Assembly: GCA_020635175.1 (NCBI GenBank)
Contig: JACKAH010000002.1
Coordinates: 1 to 64,000 of the forward strand
DNA: 64,000 bases
Source of the DNA: Deltaproteobacteria bacterium
GTDB taxonomy: Bacteria > Bdellovibrionota_C > UBA2361 > J135
Direction of reading: 5' to 3'
This document shows, in pieces, positions 33,954-43,730 of this stretch (position 1 is its first letter; every line of letters begins with the position of its first letter). The position numbers were made by a program, and so were the translations under genes. A model generated the notes under the pieces. The model saw only the letters and a program-made list of their open reading frames with translations. It made no database searches and was not told where the DNA came from.

Positions 33954-35374
33954 GCAATGCTGACATTGGAATGATCGGTTTGGCAGTGATGGGCGCCAAT
34001 TTGATTCGCAATATTGAGAGAAATAAATATAGCTGTGTTGTTTATAACAGAACGTCTGCGGTGACTGAAAAATTCATGCAGGAGCAACAGGGGAAGAACT
34101 TCATTGCTGCTGATTCTTTACAGTCTCTAGTCAGTGCTCTTAAACGCCCGAGAAAGATTTTAGTTATGGTAAAAGCTGGAGATCCAGTTGATGCTGTTAT
34201 TGAATCGTTAATTCCTTTGCTGGATCAAGGCGATATCATTTGTGATCTTGGAAACTCTCATTATCTTGATACAATTAGACGTGAAAAGTACTGTAAAGAT
34301 AAGGGTTTGTTGTTTATAGGGGTTGGTGTTTCTGGTGGTGAAGAGGGAGCATTGAACGGTCCGAGTATCATGCCTGGCGGAGATAAATCTGCGTGGAGCG
34401 AGTTGAGCGAAGTCTTTGATGCGATCTCTGCCAAAGTGCCAGAGCCTTGCCATGTTTACATAGGTCCAAATGGCGCAGGCCATTTTGTAAAAACAGTTCA
34501 CAATGGCATTGAGTATGGAGACATGCAGCTTATTGCTGAAAGTTATGATCTGCTGCGAAAAGTTAAGAATTTAAAGCCTGATCAGCTTCATTCAGTATTT
34601 CAGGATTGGAATCAAGGTGTTCTTTCCTCTTTCTTAGTTGAGATAACAGCAGAGATTTTTCTTCAAAAAGACGATCAAGCCGAGGGGTATCTTGTCGATC
34701 ATATTTTAGATAAGGCAAAGCAAAAAGGTACAGGTAAGTGGACTGCTGAGAGTGCTCTTGAATTGGGGATTCCCATCCCTGTTATCGCTGCAGCTGTAAC
34801 TGCACGTGGACTGAGTATGCTAAAAAATGAGCGTAAAATTGCTTCGACAATTCTATCAAGCGAGAAAGTTCAGGAGACGCTTATTCCTGACGGTGATTTC
34901 ATTTCTGCCGTACATGACGCACTTTATTGCTCTAAAATAGTAAGTTATGCACAAGGACTTGCGTTATTGAGTGCTGCTTCCGCCGAATATGATTGGGATT
35001 TAAAGCTTGATCAGATTGCTGCTATATGGCGAGGAGGGTGTATCATTAGAGCTAAGTTTTTAGCTGAGATAATGAGGGCTTATAAAGATAACCCAAAATT
35101 GAGTAATCTACTTTTGGACCCTGTAATTCAAACTGAAATTGAGAATAGACTGCCTGCATGGAGAAGAGTAGTTGCTCAAGCCTCGCTCTTTGGAATACCA
35201 ATTTTGGGATTTAGCTCAGCTTTGTCATATTACGATAGTTATAGAACTGCCAATCTTCCGCAGAATTTAACCCAAGCCCAACGTGATTTTTTTGGAGCTC
35301 ATACGTTTGAGAGAACAGATAAGGAAGGTAGTTTTCACGCAGAGTGGGGCCAAATTAACACATCGACTAAATGA
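33950..35374 (+). CDS. gnd: 6-phosphogluconate dehydrogenase, decarboxylating
   Basis: The 474-residue enzyme oxidises 6-phosphogluconate to ribulose 5-phosphate and CO2, making NADPH in the pentose phosphate pathway. An N-terminal Rossmann motif GLAVMGANLIRNI is followed by the catalytic-site motifs GVSGGEEGALNGPSIMPGG and GAGHFVKTVHNGIEYGDMQLI (catalytic Lys and substrate His/Asn). The C-terminal all-helical domain is full length. It lies between the PP2C-like gene and the CDF-like gene with 4-base overlaps on both sides. Confidence 0.95.
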   Translation: MSNADIGMIGLAVMGANLIRNIERNKYSCVVYNRTSAVTEKFMQEQQGKNFIAADSLQSLVSALKRPRKILVMVKAGDPVDAVIESLIPLLDQGDIICDLGNSHYLDTIRREKYCKDKGLLFIGVGVSGGEEGALNGPSIMPGGDKSAWSELSEVFDAISAKVPEPCHVYIGPNGAGHFVKTVHNGIEYGDMQLIAESYDLLRKVKNLKPDQLHSVFQDWNQGVLSSFLVEITAEIFLQKDDQAEGYLVDHILDKAKQKGTGKWTAESALELGIPIPVIAAAVTARGLSMLKNERKIASTILSSEKVQETLIPDGDFISAVHDALYCSKIVSYAQGLALLSAASAEYDWDLKLDQIAAIWRGGCIIRAKFLAEIMRAYKDNPKLSNLLLDPVIQTEIENRLPAWRRVVAQASLFGIPILGFSSALSYYDSYRTANLPQNLTQAQRDFFGAHTFERTDKEGSFHAEWGQINTSTK

Positions 35375-36267
35375 AAAATGATCTTTCTGCACAAGACTTT
35401 AAAGCCAGGCAAAAACTTGTTCAGTTTGGTCTTTTTGCAACTTTAGGCTCACTAATCCCCACTGGCTATGCCGCATACATATCAAATTCAGTAACTTTAC
35501 TAACCGATCTTCTGCGCTGCTTCGCAGAGTTTTTTGCTATTTTTATTTCGTGGTTGGTTATTCGTAAAATCTCAAATGAAGATAAATCAAGCTATAACTA
35601 CGGATTTGGAAAGTTAGAACAATTTGCCAGTTTGGCTGTAGCGCTTGCCTTGTTTTCAACGTTTTTGATCTCGTTCTTTTCAGGTGTTGAACGTTTGTTT
35701 GAACCAGAAAAGTTGGATAACAGCTTTTTTGGCTTTGTCTTTGCTATTTTCTCTGTAATTGGCAATTCGATACTTTGGTTTAAGAACTACTATTATTTTT
35801 TAAATGATCCATCGCCAGTTGTTGATTCTCAATGGAGGCTTTTCAGAGCAAAAGCGTTTGCGACTTTTGTTGTTGCTATCTCACTCGGCTTAGGCCTGAT
35901 TTGGGGATCGAATGGTTGGACGATTTATGCTGACCCAGTTGGCTCATTACTGCTTTCTATGTTTCTACTCTTTTCTGCGATTACACTAATTTCAAATTCT
36001 ATGTCTGATTTGATTGATAGAACAATCAAAGAGGAGCTGCAGCTTATAGTTTTGAAGTGCTTGATATCTCATGAAGATAGTTATCGTGGTTTAGATCATA
36101 TTCGTTCAAGAAAATCTGGAAATAGAATTTTTATAGATCTCTTTCTTGAGTTTAATCCTGCTGACACTATTGCAGATCTGAAAAATGTCTCTGATAAAAT
36201 CACAAAGGATCTCCTTAATCATATACCAAATGCTGAAATTACGGTTGTAAGCGTTGTTAAAAAATAG
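35371..36267 (+). CDS. CDF-family membrane protein with altered metal sites
   Basis: The 298-residue protein has the six-helix plus cytoplasmic-domain layout of cation diffusion facilitators, including the YGFGKLEQ motif after helix 2. In zinc transporters of this family the transport site is (H/D)xxxD in helix 2 and HxxxD in helix 5. Here helix 2 reads LLTDLLRCFAEF (only Asp46 kept), and helix 5 reads RLFRAKAFATF with neither ligand. It may transport another ion or have lost transport. It overlaps gnd by 4 bases, and its stop touches the convergent kinase stop with no gap. Confidence 0.72.
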   Translation: MKNDLSAQDFKARQKLVQFGLFATLGSLIPTGYAAYISNSVTLLTDLLRCFAEFFAIFISWLVIRKISNEDKSSYNYGFGKLEQFASLAVALALFSTFLISFFSGVERLFEPEKLDNSFFGFVFAIFSVIGNSILWFKNYYYFLNDPSPVVDSQWRLFRAKAFATFVVAISLGLGLIWGSNGWTIYADPVGSLLLSMFLLFSAITLISNSMSDLIDRTIKEELQLIVLKCLISHEDSYRGLDHIRSRKSGNRIFIDLFLEFNPADTIADLKNVSDKITKDLLNHIPNAEITVVSVVKK

Positions 36268-38424
36268 CTAGGCGTTACTAGCATGAAATTGACCAGGTTC
36301 AATTCTGGCCGATAAGATATTTATTTCATCCAAAAGTTCTGACGGGGTAAAAGGCTTTGAGAGGAATCTGACTATTTTGTCCGGTAATTCATCAATTGAG
36401 AGCTGATTCGGAGCATGTCCAGATATGAGCAAAATCGCAATATCAGGGAGCAGCTTCCTAACCTTTTGGGCTAAGATCTCACCACTAGTATCAGGTAATC
36501 CTACATCTGAAATTATAAGATCGAAATCCTTCGTTCTTTCTATGGTATTGAGAGCCTCTGTTCCATTTCTAACTGAAACGAGTTCAAAACTATGGGGTTC
36601 TAAAATTTGAACAATTAGATCTCTGACAAGTTCTTCATCTTCACAAATCAGTATTTTTTTAATTCTATTTCTATTTGCTGCAGACTCGAGTGTTGAAAAT
36701 CTCTGTTCTAGCTCTTCGAGCGCAGCAGGGAAAAAAATTGAGAAAGTTGTTCCTTTATTTAACTCAGATTGTACCGCTATATGTCCGTTTGAGTTTTTGA
36801 CTATTCCATGTACCGTAGAAAGGCCTAATCCTGTTCCCTTTTCAAGCCCTTTGGTTGTATAAAATGGCTCAAAGATTCTAGATATAGTTTCTTTAGACAT
36901 GCCTGTTCCATCATCACTTACAGATAGCTTGAAATGCAGTCCAGTAGTTTGGACCGCATTTTCTAAGACGTATTTTTGATCGATATAAACGGTTTCTGTC
37001 CTTATTTCTATAACTCCCGATGAGTCAACAGCATCCCTAGCGTTTAGGGTTAAATTTAACAAGATCTGCTCCAGATGAATTGGGTCCAATTTAACCTTTG
37101 TGTTCTTTGTCAGAAAATTTCGTTTCAAAGTAATTGTCTTAGGTAATAGCTGTAGCAAAAGAGAGCATGTTCCTTCGATAATCTCATTTGGGTTAACTAC
37201 TTTGGGCGTTATGATCTCTTTACGCCCAAACGTTAGAAGTTTGTTGACCAAGGCAGCCGCACGCTCGCTTGCATTTTCAATTTGCTGAACATTATTTCGA
37301 ATATTGGAATCTTGAGATAGCTGCTGAATTACCAATTGTGCGTTCCCTAATATAACCCCAAGCATGTTGTTAAAATCATGAGCAACACCACCGGCTAGTT
37401 GTCCGATTGCCTCCATTTTTTGTGATTGAAGCAATTGCTTCTCAAGTTCTAGTTGTATCTTCTCTGCCTCTTTTTTCTCTGAGATATCTCGACCAACAAC
37501 AAGTAAGCCTTTTCTTTCGCCGTTGCTGTGAAATACAGGGACTTTTATTACGTCAACTGTTATCTGCGAGCCGTCGTCTTTCTTAACTACTTGCTCACCT
37601 CTCCAGAAATGGGTTTGCTGCCAAGCGTCCTCATCGCTATCCTTGCAGTTCTCCCAGATCTTCTGATACTGCGGTGAGATCTCAGCAAGTTCCTTGCCAG
37701 TTTTTCCCCTAAAAACCGCTTCGTTAAGTCCAAAGATCTTTTGACCAAAAGAATTAACCTCAAGCCATCGCCCTTTAGAGTCCTTAAAACATACAAAATC
37801 AGGAATTGCATTAATTAAGGTTCTTAATTGTTTTTCTTTCTCTGCAATCTCAGTCTTACTTACCGCAAGTTCTGAGATAATTATCTCGCGTTCCAATTCT
37901 GCAGATACTCTTGGGACTAGCGACTGTAAACTCTCAATAATTTTATCCGAGTTTGGTAAGTCTTTTTTGTTCATCACGGACAATAGTCCAATAACTTCAC
38001 CGCTAGTGTTGAAAAGAGGAGTTCCGGCATATGCATGGATCTGTTTTTCAACTAGATAAGTGTCATCTGGAAAACGTTCTTGTACATTTGAAGGATAGAT
38101 ACAAAGTCGTTTGTCAGAGACATTTTGACAGGGGGTCCCACTCATTTGATATGAAAAGCAATCTAGGAACTCATCCTTTTCTAGAAAAGCTATCGTAGAA
38201 ATTGTTTGATCTAAAAAATTAGTTTTGCCAATAAACGCAAAATCGACCTGATGTTCCTTGCATAGTTTTTTAAGTAAGGCTTTGAAAAAAGAGTCTCCTA
38301 CAAAACAGGTTAGGTCGTCTTGTGGGGGCCTGTTACTAAAGATTTCTAGTGATTTACTAAGATTTTCTGACAACCCTCTTAGAATGGGCGTTGAGTGTCT
38401 CTTTTTTTTAAGTGCATTGTTCAA
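36268..38424 (-). CDS. Hybrid sensor histidine kinase (GAF-PAS-HK-receiver)
   Basis: The 718-residue cytoplasmic protein has, in order: a GAF-like domain (about 40-185), a PAS domain (about 200-320, LINAIPDFVCFKDSKGRWLEVN) and a HisKA domain with GGVAHDFNNMLGVI, the phospho-His being the H of AHDF. The HATPase follows (NLTLNARDAV, DDGTGMSKE, EKGTGLGLSTV), then a C-terminal receiver (about 590-710) with DVGLPD as phospho-Asp site and KPF. There is no membrane segment, so it senses an internal signal. It starts at TTG with AGAGGA 8 bases upstream. No response regulator is adjacent; the nearest receiver protein is the LpxC fusion at 47279. Confidence 0.9.
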   Translation of the reverse strand: MNNALKKKRHSTPILRGLSENLSKSLEIFSNRPPQDDLTCFVGDSFFKALLKKLCKEHQVDFAFIGKTNFLDQTISTIAFLEKDEFLDCFSYQMSGTPCQNVSDKRLCIYPSNVQERFPDDTYLVEKQIHAYAGTPLFNTSGEVIGLLSVMNKKDLPNSDKIIESLQSLVPRVSAELEREIIISELAVSKTEIAEKEKQLRTLINAIPDFVCFKDSKGRWLEVNSFGQKIFGLNEAVFRGKTGKELAEISPQYQKIWENCKDSDEDAWQQTHFWRGEQVVKKDDGSQITVDVIKVPVFHSNGERKGLLVVGRDISEKKEAEKIQLELEKQLLQSQKMEAIGQLAGGVAHDFNNMLGVILGNAQLVIQQLSQDSNIRNNVQQIENASERAAALVNKLLTFGRKEIITPKVVNPNEIIEGTCSLLLQLLPKTITLKRNFLTKNTKVKLDPIHLEQILLNLTLNARDAVDSSGVIEIRTETVYIDQKYVLENAVQTTGLHFKLSVSDDGTGMSKETISRIFEPFYTTKGLEKGTGLGLSTVHGIVKNSNGHIAVQSELNKGTTFSIFFPAALEELEQRFSTLESAANRNRIKKILICEDEELVRDLIVQILEPHSFELVSVRNGTEALNTIERTKDFDLIISDVGLPDTSGEILAQKVRKLLPDIAILLISGHAPNQLSIDELPDKIVRFLSKPFTPSELLDEINILSARIEPGQFHASNA

Positions 38425-38595
38425 CAGACAATCCTCTTAAAATAACAACGTGCTACCTAATTATATTTGCTAGAGGGCCTAAAATCTAAATAAAACGACC
38501 TGCCTTCGTAACTATTTGAAATGACTAATTTTACTGCTTCTTGGTGAGATTCTTTTCGCGCTACTTCTGCTTAGAATTCCCTAATTGTCGAGCAC

Positions 38596-38624
38596 TTGAG
38601 ATAAATGGCTGTGAATGTTATGCT
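38596..38624 (+). promoter_or_regulatory. Candidate promoter of the rimP-nusA-infB operon
   Basis: TTGAGA (38596-38601), a 17-base spacer, then TATGCT (38619-38624) with an extended TG upstream of the -10. The predicted start near 38631 gives a leader of about 165 bases before rimP. Confidence 0.6.
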
Positions 38625-38724
38625 TTCGGCACTGGTAACGCAGCTCTCTGTTGTGCTTTCAGCGTAACGGTGCGTTATTAAATGTTTTTCTAATTGTCTT
38701 TCCCGACAGTTATGTTTTTTGGTT

Positions 38725-38757
38725 CTACTCACTCGTCATCTGAGTGATGTAGTAGAG
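38725..38757 (+). other. Hairpin in the rimP leader
   Basis: TCTACT...AGTAGA with inner CACTC/GAGTG and a 4-base bulge (ATGT) on the right side. It lies 40 bases before rimP. It could affect translation or RNA processing of the leader; no known element is matched. Confidence 0.35.
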
Positions 38758-38796
38758 TCGTTTTGTGTCATTTAGTGAAGTGAGTTTGCTTAGATA

Positions 38797-39270
38797 ATGA
38801 AGAGCTATACTGAAATTTTGAACCTGATTAAGCCAGTCGTAGAGGATGAGGGCTTCGAATTGTTCGATGTGGATCTGCCGGTCGGACAAAACAGAAGGCT
38901 GACAATCTATATTGCGGCAAAAAAGGGATCGGCTCGAGAAGTACAGCTAGATGATTGTGCCAAAGTGAGTCGTCGATTGAGTCATCTCTTCGATGTAGAG
39001 TTAGATTTACCTGGAAAATATGTATTAGAGGTGTCTTCACCGGGTATTAACCGTAGACTACGACGGGTAGAGCATTTTCAGGATGCAGTTGGCGAACATG
39101 TAAAGATAGTTTTTGATAATGATTCTGGTAAGTCGGAGACTGTTTCCGGTGCAATTCTTGAGTGCTCAGATTCGGCACTTAAGATGAGAGAAGATGTTCA
39201 TCAGTCAGACATAGAGGTCTCTTTAGCTGCGATTAGAAAGGCTCGAGTAGATTTTATTTTTGATAGTTAA
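38797..39270 (+). CDS. rimP: Ribosome maturation factor RimP
   Basis: The 157-residue protein acts in 30S subunit assembly. The N-terminal domain includes VVEDEGFELFDVDLPVGQNRRLTIYI. The family motif LDDCAKVSRRLSHLFDVE is followed by YVLEVSSPGINRRLRR, and a C-terminal SH3-like domain. It is the first gene of the conserved rimP-nusA-ylxR-infB-rbfA block. Confidence 0.93.
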   Translation: MKSYTEILNLIKPVVEDEGFELFDVDLPVGQNRRLTIYIAAKKGSAREVQLDDCAKVSRRLSHLFDVELDLPGKYVLEVSSPGINRRLRRVEHFQDAVGEHVKIVFDNDSGKSETVSGAILECSDSALKMREDVHQSDIEVSLAAIRKARVDFIFDS

Positions 39271-39279
39271 TTTACGCTA

Positions 39280-40782
39280 GTGAGTAAGAGTATGGGATTT
39301 GATTTAAATGCAATCTTAAATCAGCTTGGAAAAGATAAGGGCATCGATAGACAGGTGCTTGTAGAGGCCGTTGAGTCAGCGATGCTGTCAGCAGCCAGAA
39401 AGCACTACGGTCATAACTTGAACCTTGAAACCCAGTTCGATGAAGAGACTGGTGAAATAGAGGTAATTGAATTTAAGACCGTAGTTGAAAAAGTAGAGGA
39501 TCCAGCTACTCAGCTATCTACTGATCAGGCTAGAGCGGAATTTGATGCTGATGCTCAAGTAGGTGATGAGCTTGGTCGTAAGCTAGATACTACAGTCCTA
39601 GGTAGGATTGCTGCACAGACTGCTAAACAAGTTATTATACAAAAAGTAAGAGATGCAGAGCGCGGTGTCATTTATGGTGAATATAAAGATAGAAAGGGCG
39701 ATCTAATTAATGGAATCGTTCAAAGATATGAGAGAGGAAACCTAATTGTTAACTTAGGTCGAACTGATGCAGTGCTTCCTCGCCGCGAACAGATCATAAA
39801 GGAACGTTATCGCCGCGGTGATAGACTTAGAAGTATGATCTTGGATGTTGATCCAACTGCTAGAGGATCACAGATTATTTTAACCCGAAGTCATCCAGAT
39901 TTCTTGAAGAAGCTGTTCGAGCTTGAAGTTCCTGAAATTGCAGAAAATGTAGTTGAGATTAAAGCAGCAGCGCGAGAACCAGGCGAGAGAGCTAAGATAG
40001 CAGTTTACTCAAATGATCCAGGAGTTGATCCTGTTGGAGCTTGTGTCGGTATTAAAGGATCGAGAGTTCAAGCTGTTGTTACAGAGTTGCGTGGTGAGCG
40101 AATAGACATAATTGTCTGGAGCCCAGATGCACCATCATTTGTAGCACGTGCTTTAGCCCCCGCAGAAGTTTCAAGGGTTCTTGTGGATGAAGATGAACAA
40201 TCGATGGAAGTAATTGTTGCAGATGATCAGCTTTCCTTAGCAATTGGTCGTCGAGGCCAGAATGTTAAATTGGCAAGTAAACTTACAGGCTGGAAGATTG
40301 ATGTGAGGAGCGTTTCAGTTGTCGAAGAGGAAACTAAGCGTGCTCGTCAGGCACTAGAAGCTATTCCTGCTATCGGAATAACTCATGCGGAAATGCTTTT
40401 CCAAGGCGGATACAGAACAGTTAAGGAAGTTGCTGATTCTTCGCTTGAAGATCTTCTTGAGATTGAAGGTATGACTGGCGAAGTTGCGTCTGACATTTTG
40501 AAAAATGCTAAGACTTATGCTGAAGAGCATGCTGACGATGAGCTAACAACTGAGTCTGAGGCTGATGACGCAGCAAAATTAAGTGAATTGGATAAGCTTG
40601 GTTTAAGTGACGAGGTAAAGCAGCAGCTACTAGAAGCAGGGTATACTTCAATACCTAAGCTTGCTTTAGCTGAAGCTGATGATTTGGTTGCGCTTGCAAA
40701 ACTTAGCGAGGAGGATGCCGAAAGGGTGCGTGATGTAACAGACACCTTTTTGAAGGGCAGACCTGCTGAAACAGCATTTTAA
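39280..40782 (+). CDS. nusA: Transcription factor NusA
   Basis: The 500-residue protein contains the N-terminal RNA-polymerase-binding domain (about 1-130), S1 (GDLINGIVQRYERGNLIVNLGRTDAVLP), two KH domains (GACVGIKGSRVQAVVTEL, LAIGRRGQNVKLASKLTGW), and C-terminal helix-hairpin-helix repeats ending LSEEDAERVRDVTDTF. The C-terminal extension is typical of proteobacteria. It controls pausing, termination and antitermination. The GTG at 39280 is taken as start; an ATG at 39292 is possible. Confidence 0.95.
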   Translation: MSKSMGFDLNAILNQLGKDKGIDRQVLVEAVESAMLSAARKHYGHNLNLETQFDEETGEIEVIEFKTVVEKVEDPATQLSTDQARAEFDADAQVGDELGRKLDTTVLGRIAAQTAKQVIIQKVRDAERGVIYGEYKDRKGDLINGIVQRYERGNLIVNLGRTDAVLPRREQIIKERYRRGDRLRSMILDVDPTARGSQIILTRSHPDFLKKLFELEVPEIAENVVEIKAAAREPGERAKIAVYSNDPGVDPVGACVGIKGSRVQAVVTELRGERIDIIVWSPDAPSFVARALAPAEVSRVLVDEDEQSMEVIVADDQLSLAIGRRGQNVKLASKLTGWKIDVRSVSVVEEETKRARQALEAIPAIGITHAEMLFQGGYRTVKEVADSSLEDLLEIEGMTGEVASDILKNAKTYAEEHADDELTTESEADDAAKLSELDKLGLSDEVKQQLLEAGYTSIPKLALAEADDLVALAKLSEEDAERVRDVTDTFLKGRPAETAF

Positions 40783-40783
40783 G

Positions 40784-41119
40784 ATGTCTGAGAAATTGGC
40801 CCCTGTAAGGAGATGTATTGCTTGCAGAAAACGTGGACCAAAAGAAGTTTTTTTAAGGTTTGTTTGCATTACGACAGGAGTATTGCTTGACGAAAAGCAG
40901 AAACTTCCTGGACGTGGAGCATATTTGCATCGAAGCTATGAGTGTTTATCTAAAGCTTCAGATGTAAAAAAGTGGGAACGTGCTTTTCGCCTTGGTAGAG
41001 GGCAGGTAAACAAGAAGCAAATGGTAGATCTAGTTGCAGCTTGTTTATCAAATTTGGATTTATCCAAAGAAATTCCTGAGAGTAGTACGTCTCAGGGAAA
41101 AAAGTTAAGATTTTTTTAG
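40784..41119 (+). CDS. ylxR: YlxR-family RNA-binding protein
   Basis: The 111-residue basic protein has the family start PVRRCIACRKRGPKEVFLRFV and GRGAYLHRSYECL, with four Cys as in many homologues. YlxR (RnpM in Bacillus) is a small RNA-binding protein reported to modulate RNase P or transcription. Its place between nusA and infB is conserved. It is 1 base from nusA. Confidence 0.88.
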   Translation: MSEKLAPVRRCIACRKRGPKEVFLRFVCITTGVLLDEKQKLPGRGAYLHRSYECLSKASDVKKWERAFRLGRGQVNKKQMVDLVAACLSNLDLSKEIPESSTSQGKKLRFF

Positions 41120-41124
41120 ATTAA

Positions 41125-43713
41125 ATGGCAAAGATAAGAATATACGAATTAGCAAAAGAGCTTGGTGTCGAAAACAAGGCCATCATTACACTTGCCGAGA
41201 ACTTAGGAATGCAAGGCAAAACGTCACATTCAAATTCTTTGGAGGACGACGAAGCAGAACAGATTCGTAGAGCAGTGATCCGTAATACGTTAGGCAGTGC
41301 TTCAGATAATGGCGTTCAGGAAACAGTGAAACGTGATTCAGCGGGTCGTGCGGTTACAGTTCGCCGGAAGGGGAACATTATTCGACGTCGTAAGAAAGAC
41401 GAAGAAGAGGCTCAAGCTGAGGCAGCAGAGGAGATTGTTACTTTTGAGACCGAATCAGAAAGCTCGCCAGTTGAGGAGATTTTTTTCGAGCAAGCCCCAA
41501 GTTCTGAGCAGAATTTAGAAACCGAAGATGCTGTACAACAAATGGAAGCGTCTGACAGTGAAGTTGAGAAGGTTGAAGCTCTTGAAGCAAAACAGGTAGA
41601 GGAAGTAGCTCAAGAGCAGGAAGTAGAGAAAAAAGAGTCAGGTCCCCGAGTCCTTGGAAGAATTTCTCTGCCAGAAGCTACAAAGCCAAAACCAAAGTCC
41701 AAAGCCAAGAAGTCTTTTTCTGATCAGCCAGAACAGTCAACGTCTGATGACGATGATGAAGGTAAAGGCAAGGGCGGGAAGAGAAAACGTGAAAAACGTT
41801 CACGCCGTAAAGAATTTACCCGTGGTGATCTAGTCGATTACGATGGGCGGATGGCTAAAAAACAGCAGAAGAAAAAGCGAAATGACAAAGGCTTTGAAGA
41901 AGAGCTGGAAGAGAAGCCAATACATGAGATCAAAGAAACCAAAGCCTCTAAGAAGATTGTCAAAATTGATGAGGTAATCACTGTTGGTGAACTTGCCAGT
42001 GCTATGAGCTTAAAGGCTGGAGAGGTGATTTCAAAGTTGATTGAGCTTGGACAGATGGCAACGATTAACCAAGCAATTGATTACGATACTGCAAACATTA
42101 TTGCTGAAGAGTTTGGTTATCAAGTTGAGTCTGTTGCTTTTGATGAAGATGTAATTTTAGAAGGGGATATTGAGGAAACTGAAGAGTCTTTCCTCCCAAG
42201 AGCTCCAGTCGTTACAGTGATGGGGCACGTAGATCATGGTAAAACCTCTCTACTCGATACGATCAGAGATTCCTCTGTCGTTGACAAAGAGCACGGTGGG
42301 ATTACACAGCACATCGGAGCTTACCAGGTAATCTTGCCTGACGGTCAAGCTATCGCTTTTATTGATACTCCAGGCCACGCTGCATTTACAGAAATGAGAG
42401 CACGCGGAGCTCAGGTAACTGATATTGTGATTCTTGTAGTTGCTGCAGATGATGGAGTAATGCCACAAACAAAAGAAGCTATCGATCATGCTAAGGCAGC
42501 AGGTGTTCCGATTGTTGTCGCTGTCAACAAGATGGACAAGGAAGGAGCGAACCCAGATCGAGTCAAGCAACAGTTAGCTGATCTTGGCTTACAGCCTGAA
42601 GAATGGGGTGGTCAGACTATGTTCTACCCGGTTTCTGCGCTTAAGAATGAAGGGATTAAAGAACTTCTAGAAGGTGTTTTGTTACAGGCTGAGGTTCTGG
42701 AATTAAAAGCAAACCCAGATAGGCGCGCAGCAGGTACTATTATTGAATCGAGACAAGATAAGGGACGAGGAATTGTCGCCACAGTACTGGTTCAAAAAGG
42801 AACATTAAAAGTCGGGGACGCTTTTGTGTCTGGGGCAGAAAGTGGCCGCGTTCGTTCTATGCTCGATCATTTAGGACAAAAAGTTGATGTTGCTGGACCC
42901 TCAGTGCCAGTTGAAATTACAGGTCTAAGCGGTATTCCTGATGCAGGGGATGATTTCTATGTCGTAGAAACTGATTCAAAAGCACGACAGGTTGCTGCTG
43001 CTCGTTTGGATAAGAAACTTAAGAAAGATCAACTTGCTTCAAGCGGTGGTCCAATTAGTTTTGAAGAATTTTCAAAACGTGCTGCAGCCGAAGATATGGC
43101 TGAGCTAAACGTTATTATTAAAGCTGATGTTCAAGGTTCGGTTGAAGCTGTCAAGCAGGCACTTGAAAAGTTGATTTATGAAAAAGTTAAGGTTCATGTT
43201 GTCAGTGCAGGTGTTGGTGGAATAACTGAAGGCGATATCAAGTTAGCACAAGCTTCAAAAGCTGTAGTCGTTGGATTTGGTGTTAGAGCAGAGCCGCGCG
43301 CTGCTAGAGAGGCAGAAGCTGCCGGAGTACAACTTAGATACTATAACGTAATCTATGAACTAGTTGATGATGTTAAGAAAGCGCTAGCCGGACTACTTGA
43401 GCCTGATAAGAAGGAAAATGAACTTGGAAGAGTTGAAGTACGAGAAACCTTTGTTGTTCCTAAAATTGGGACAATCGCTGGGTGCTACGTTGTCGATGGT
43501 ATTGTTAAACGTGGCTCATTCGCACGATTACTTCGTGATAGTCGAGTAGTTCATGAAGGCAAGATGTCCAGCCTTAGAAGGTTCAAAGACGACGTAAGAG
43601 AAGTGCAAAGTGGCTATGAGTGTGGAATTGGATTAGATCGATTCAATGACGTAAAGATCGGAGACGTCATGGAGATTTTTGAAATTCAAGAAGTTGCTGC
43701 TACGCTTGAGTAG
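41125..43713 (+). CDS. infB: Translation initiation factor IF-2
   Basis: The 862-residue GTPase brings fMet-tRNA to the 30S P site. An N-terminal IF2N helical domain (IRIYELAKELGVENKAII) is followed by a long charged, low-complexity linker. A second IF2N-like domain follows, then the G domain with GHVDHGKT (about 367-374), DTPGHAAF and NKMD, and domains II, III and IV. The linker is rich in Glu/Lys, as is common in the family. It lies 5 bases after ylxR. Confidence 0.96.
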   Translation: MAKIRIYELAKELGVENKAIITLAENLGMQGKTSHSNSLEDDEAEQIRRAVIRNTLGSASDNGVQETVKRDSAGRAVTVRRKGNIIRRRKKDEEEAQAEAAEEIVTFETESESSPVEEIFFEQAPSSEQNLETEDAVQQMEASDSEVEKVEALEAKQVEEVAQEQEVEKKESGPRVLGRISLPEATKPKPKSKAKKSFSDQPEQSTSDDDDEGKGKGGKRKREKRSRRKEFTRGDLVDYDGRMAKKQQKKKRNDKGFEEELEEKPIHEIKETKASKKIVKIDEVITVGELASAMSLKAGEVISKLIELGQMATINQAIDYDTANIIAEEFGYQVESVAFDEDVILEGDIEETEESFLPRAPVVTVMGHVDHGKTSLLDTIRDSSVVDKEHGGITQHIGAYQVILPDGQAIAFIDTPGHAAFTEMRARGAQVTDIVILVVAADDGVMPQTKEAIDHAKAAGVPIVVAVNKMDKEGANPDRVKQQLADLGLQPEEWGGQTMFYPVSALKNEGIKELLEGVLLQAEVLELKANPDRRAAGTIIESRQDKGRGIVATVLVQKGTLKVGDAFVSGAESGRVRSMLDHLGQKVDVAGPSVPVEITGLSGIPDAGDDFYVVETDSKARQVAAARLDKKLKKDQLASSGGPISFEEFSKRAAAEDMAELNVIIKADVQGSVEAVKQALEKLIYEKVKVHVVSAGVGGITEGDIKLAQASKAVVVGFGVRAEPRAAREAEAAGVQLRYYNVIYELVDDVKKALAGLLEPDKKENELGRVEVRETFVVPKIGTIAGCYVVDGIVKRGSFARLLRDSRVVHEGKMSSLRRFKDDVREVQSGYECGIGLDRFNDVKIGDVMEIFEIQEVAATLE

Positions 43714-43730
43714 TTATTGGAGGTACTTCC

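Larger units (their letters stand above)
38425..38796. other. Leader region of the rimP-nusA operon
   Basis: This 372-base gap holds a strong sigma-70-like promoter (38596-38624), a near-repeat of TGCTTTC followed by GTAACG (around 38620-38675), a small hairpin TAACG-GTG-CGTTA and a larger hairpin at 38725-38757. I find no tRNA-Met gene, which precedes this operon in some proteobacteria, and no ORF. Confidence 0.6.
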
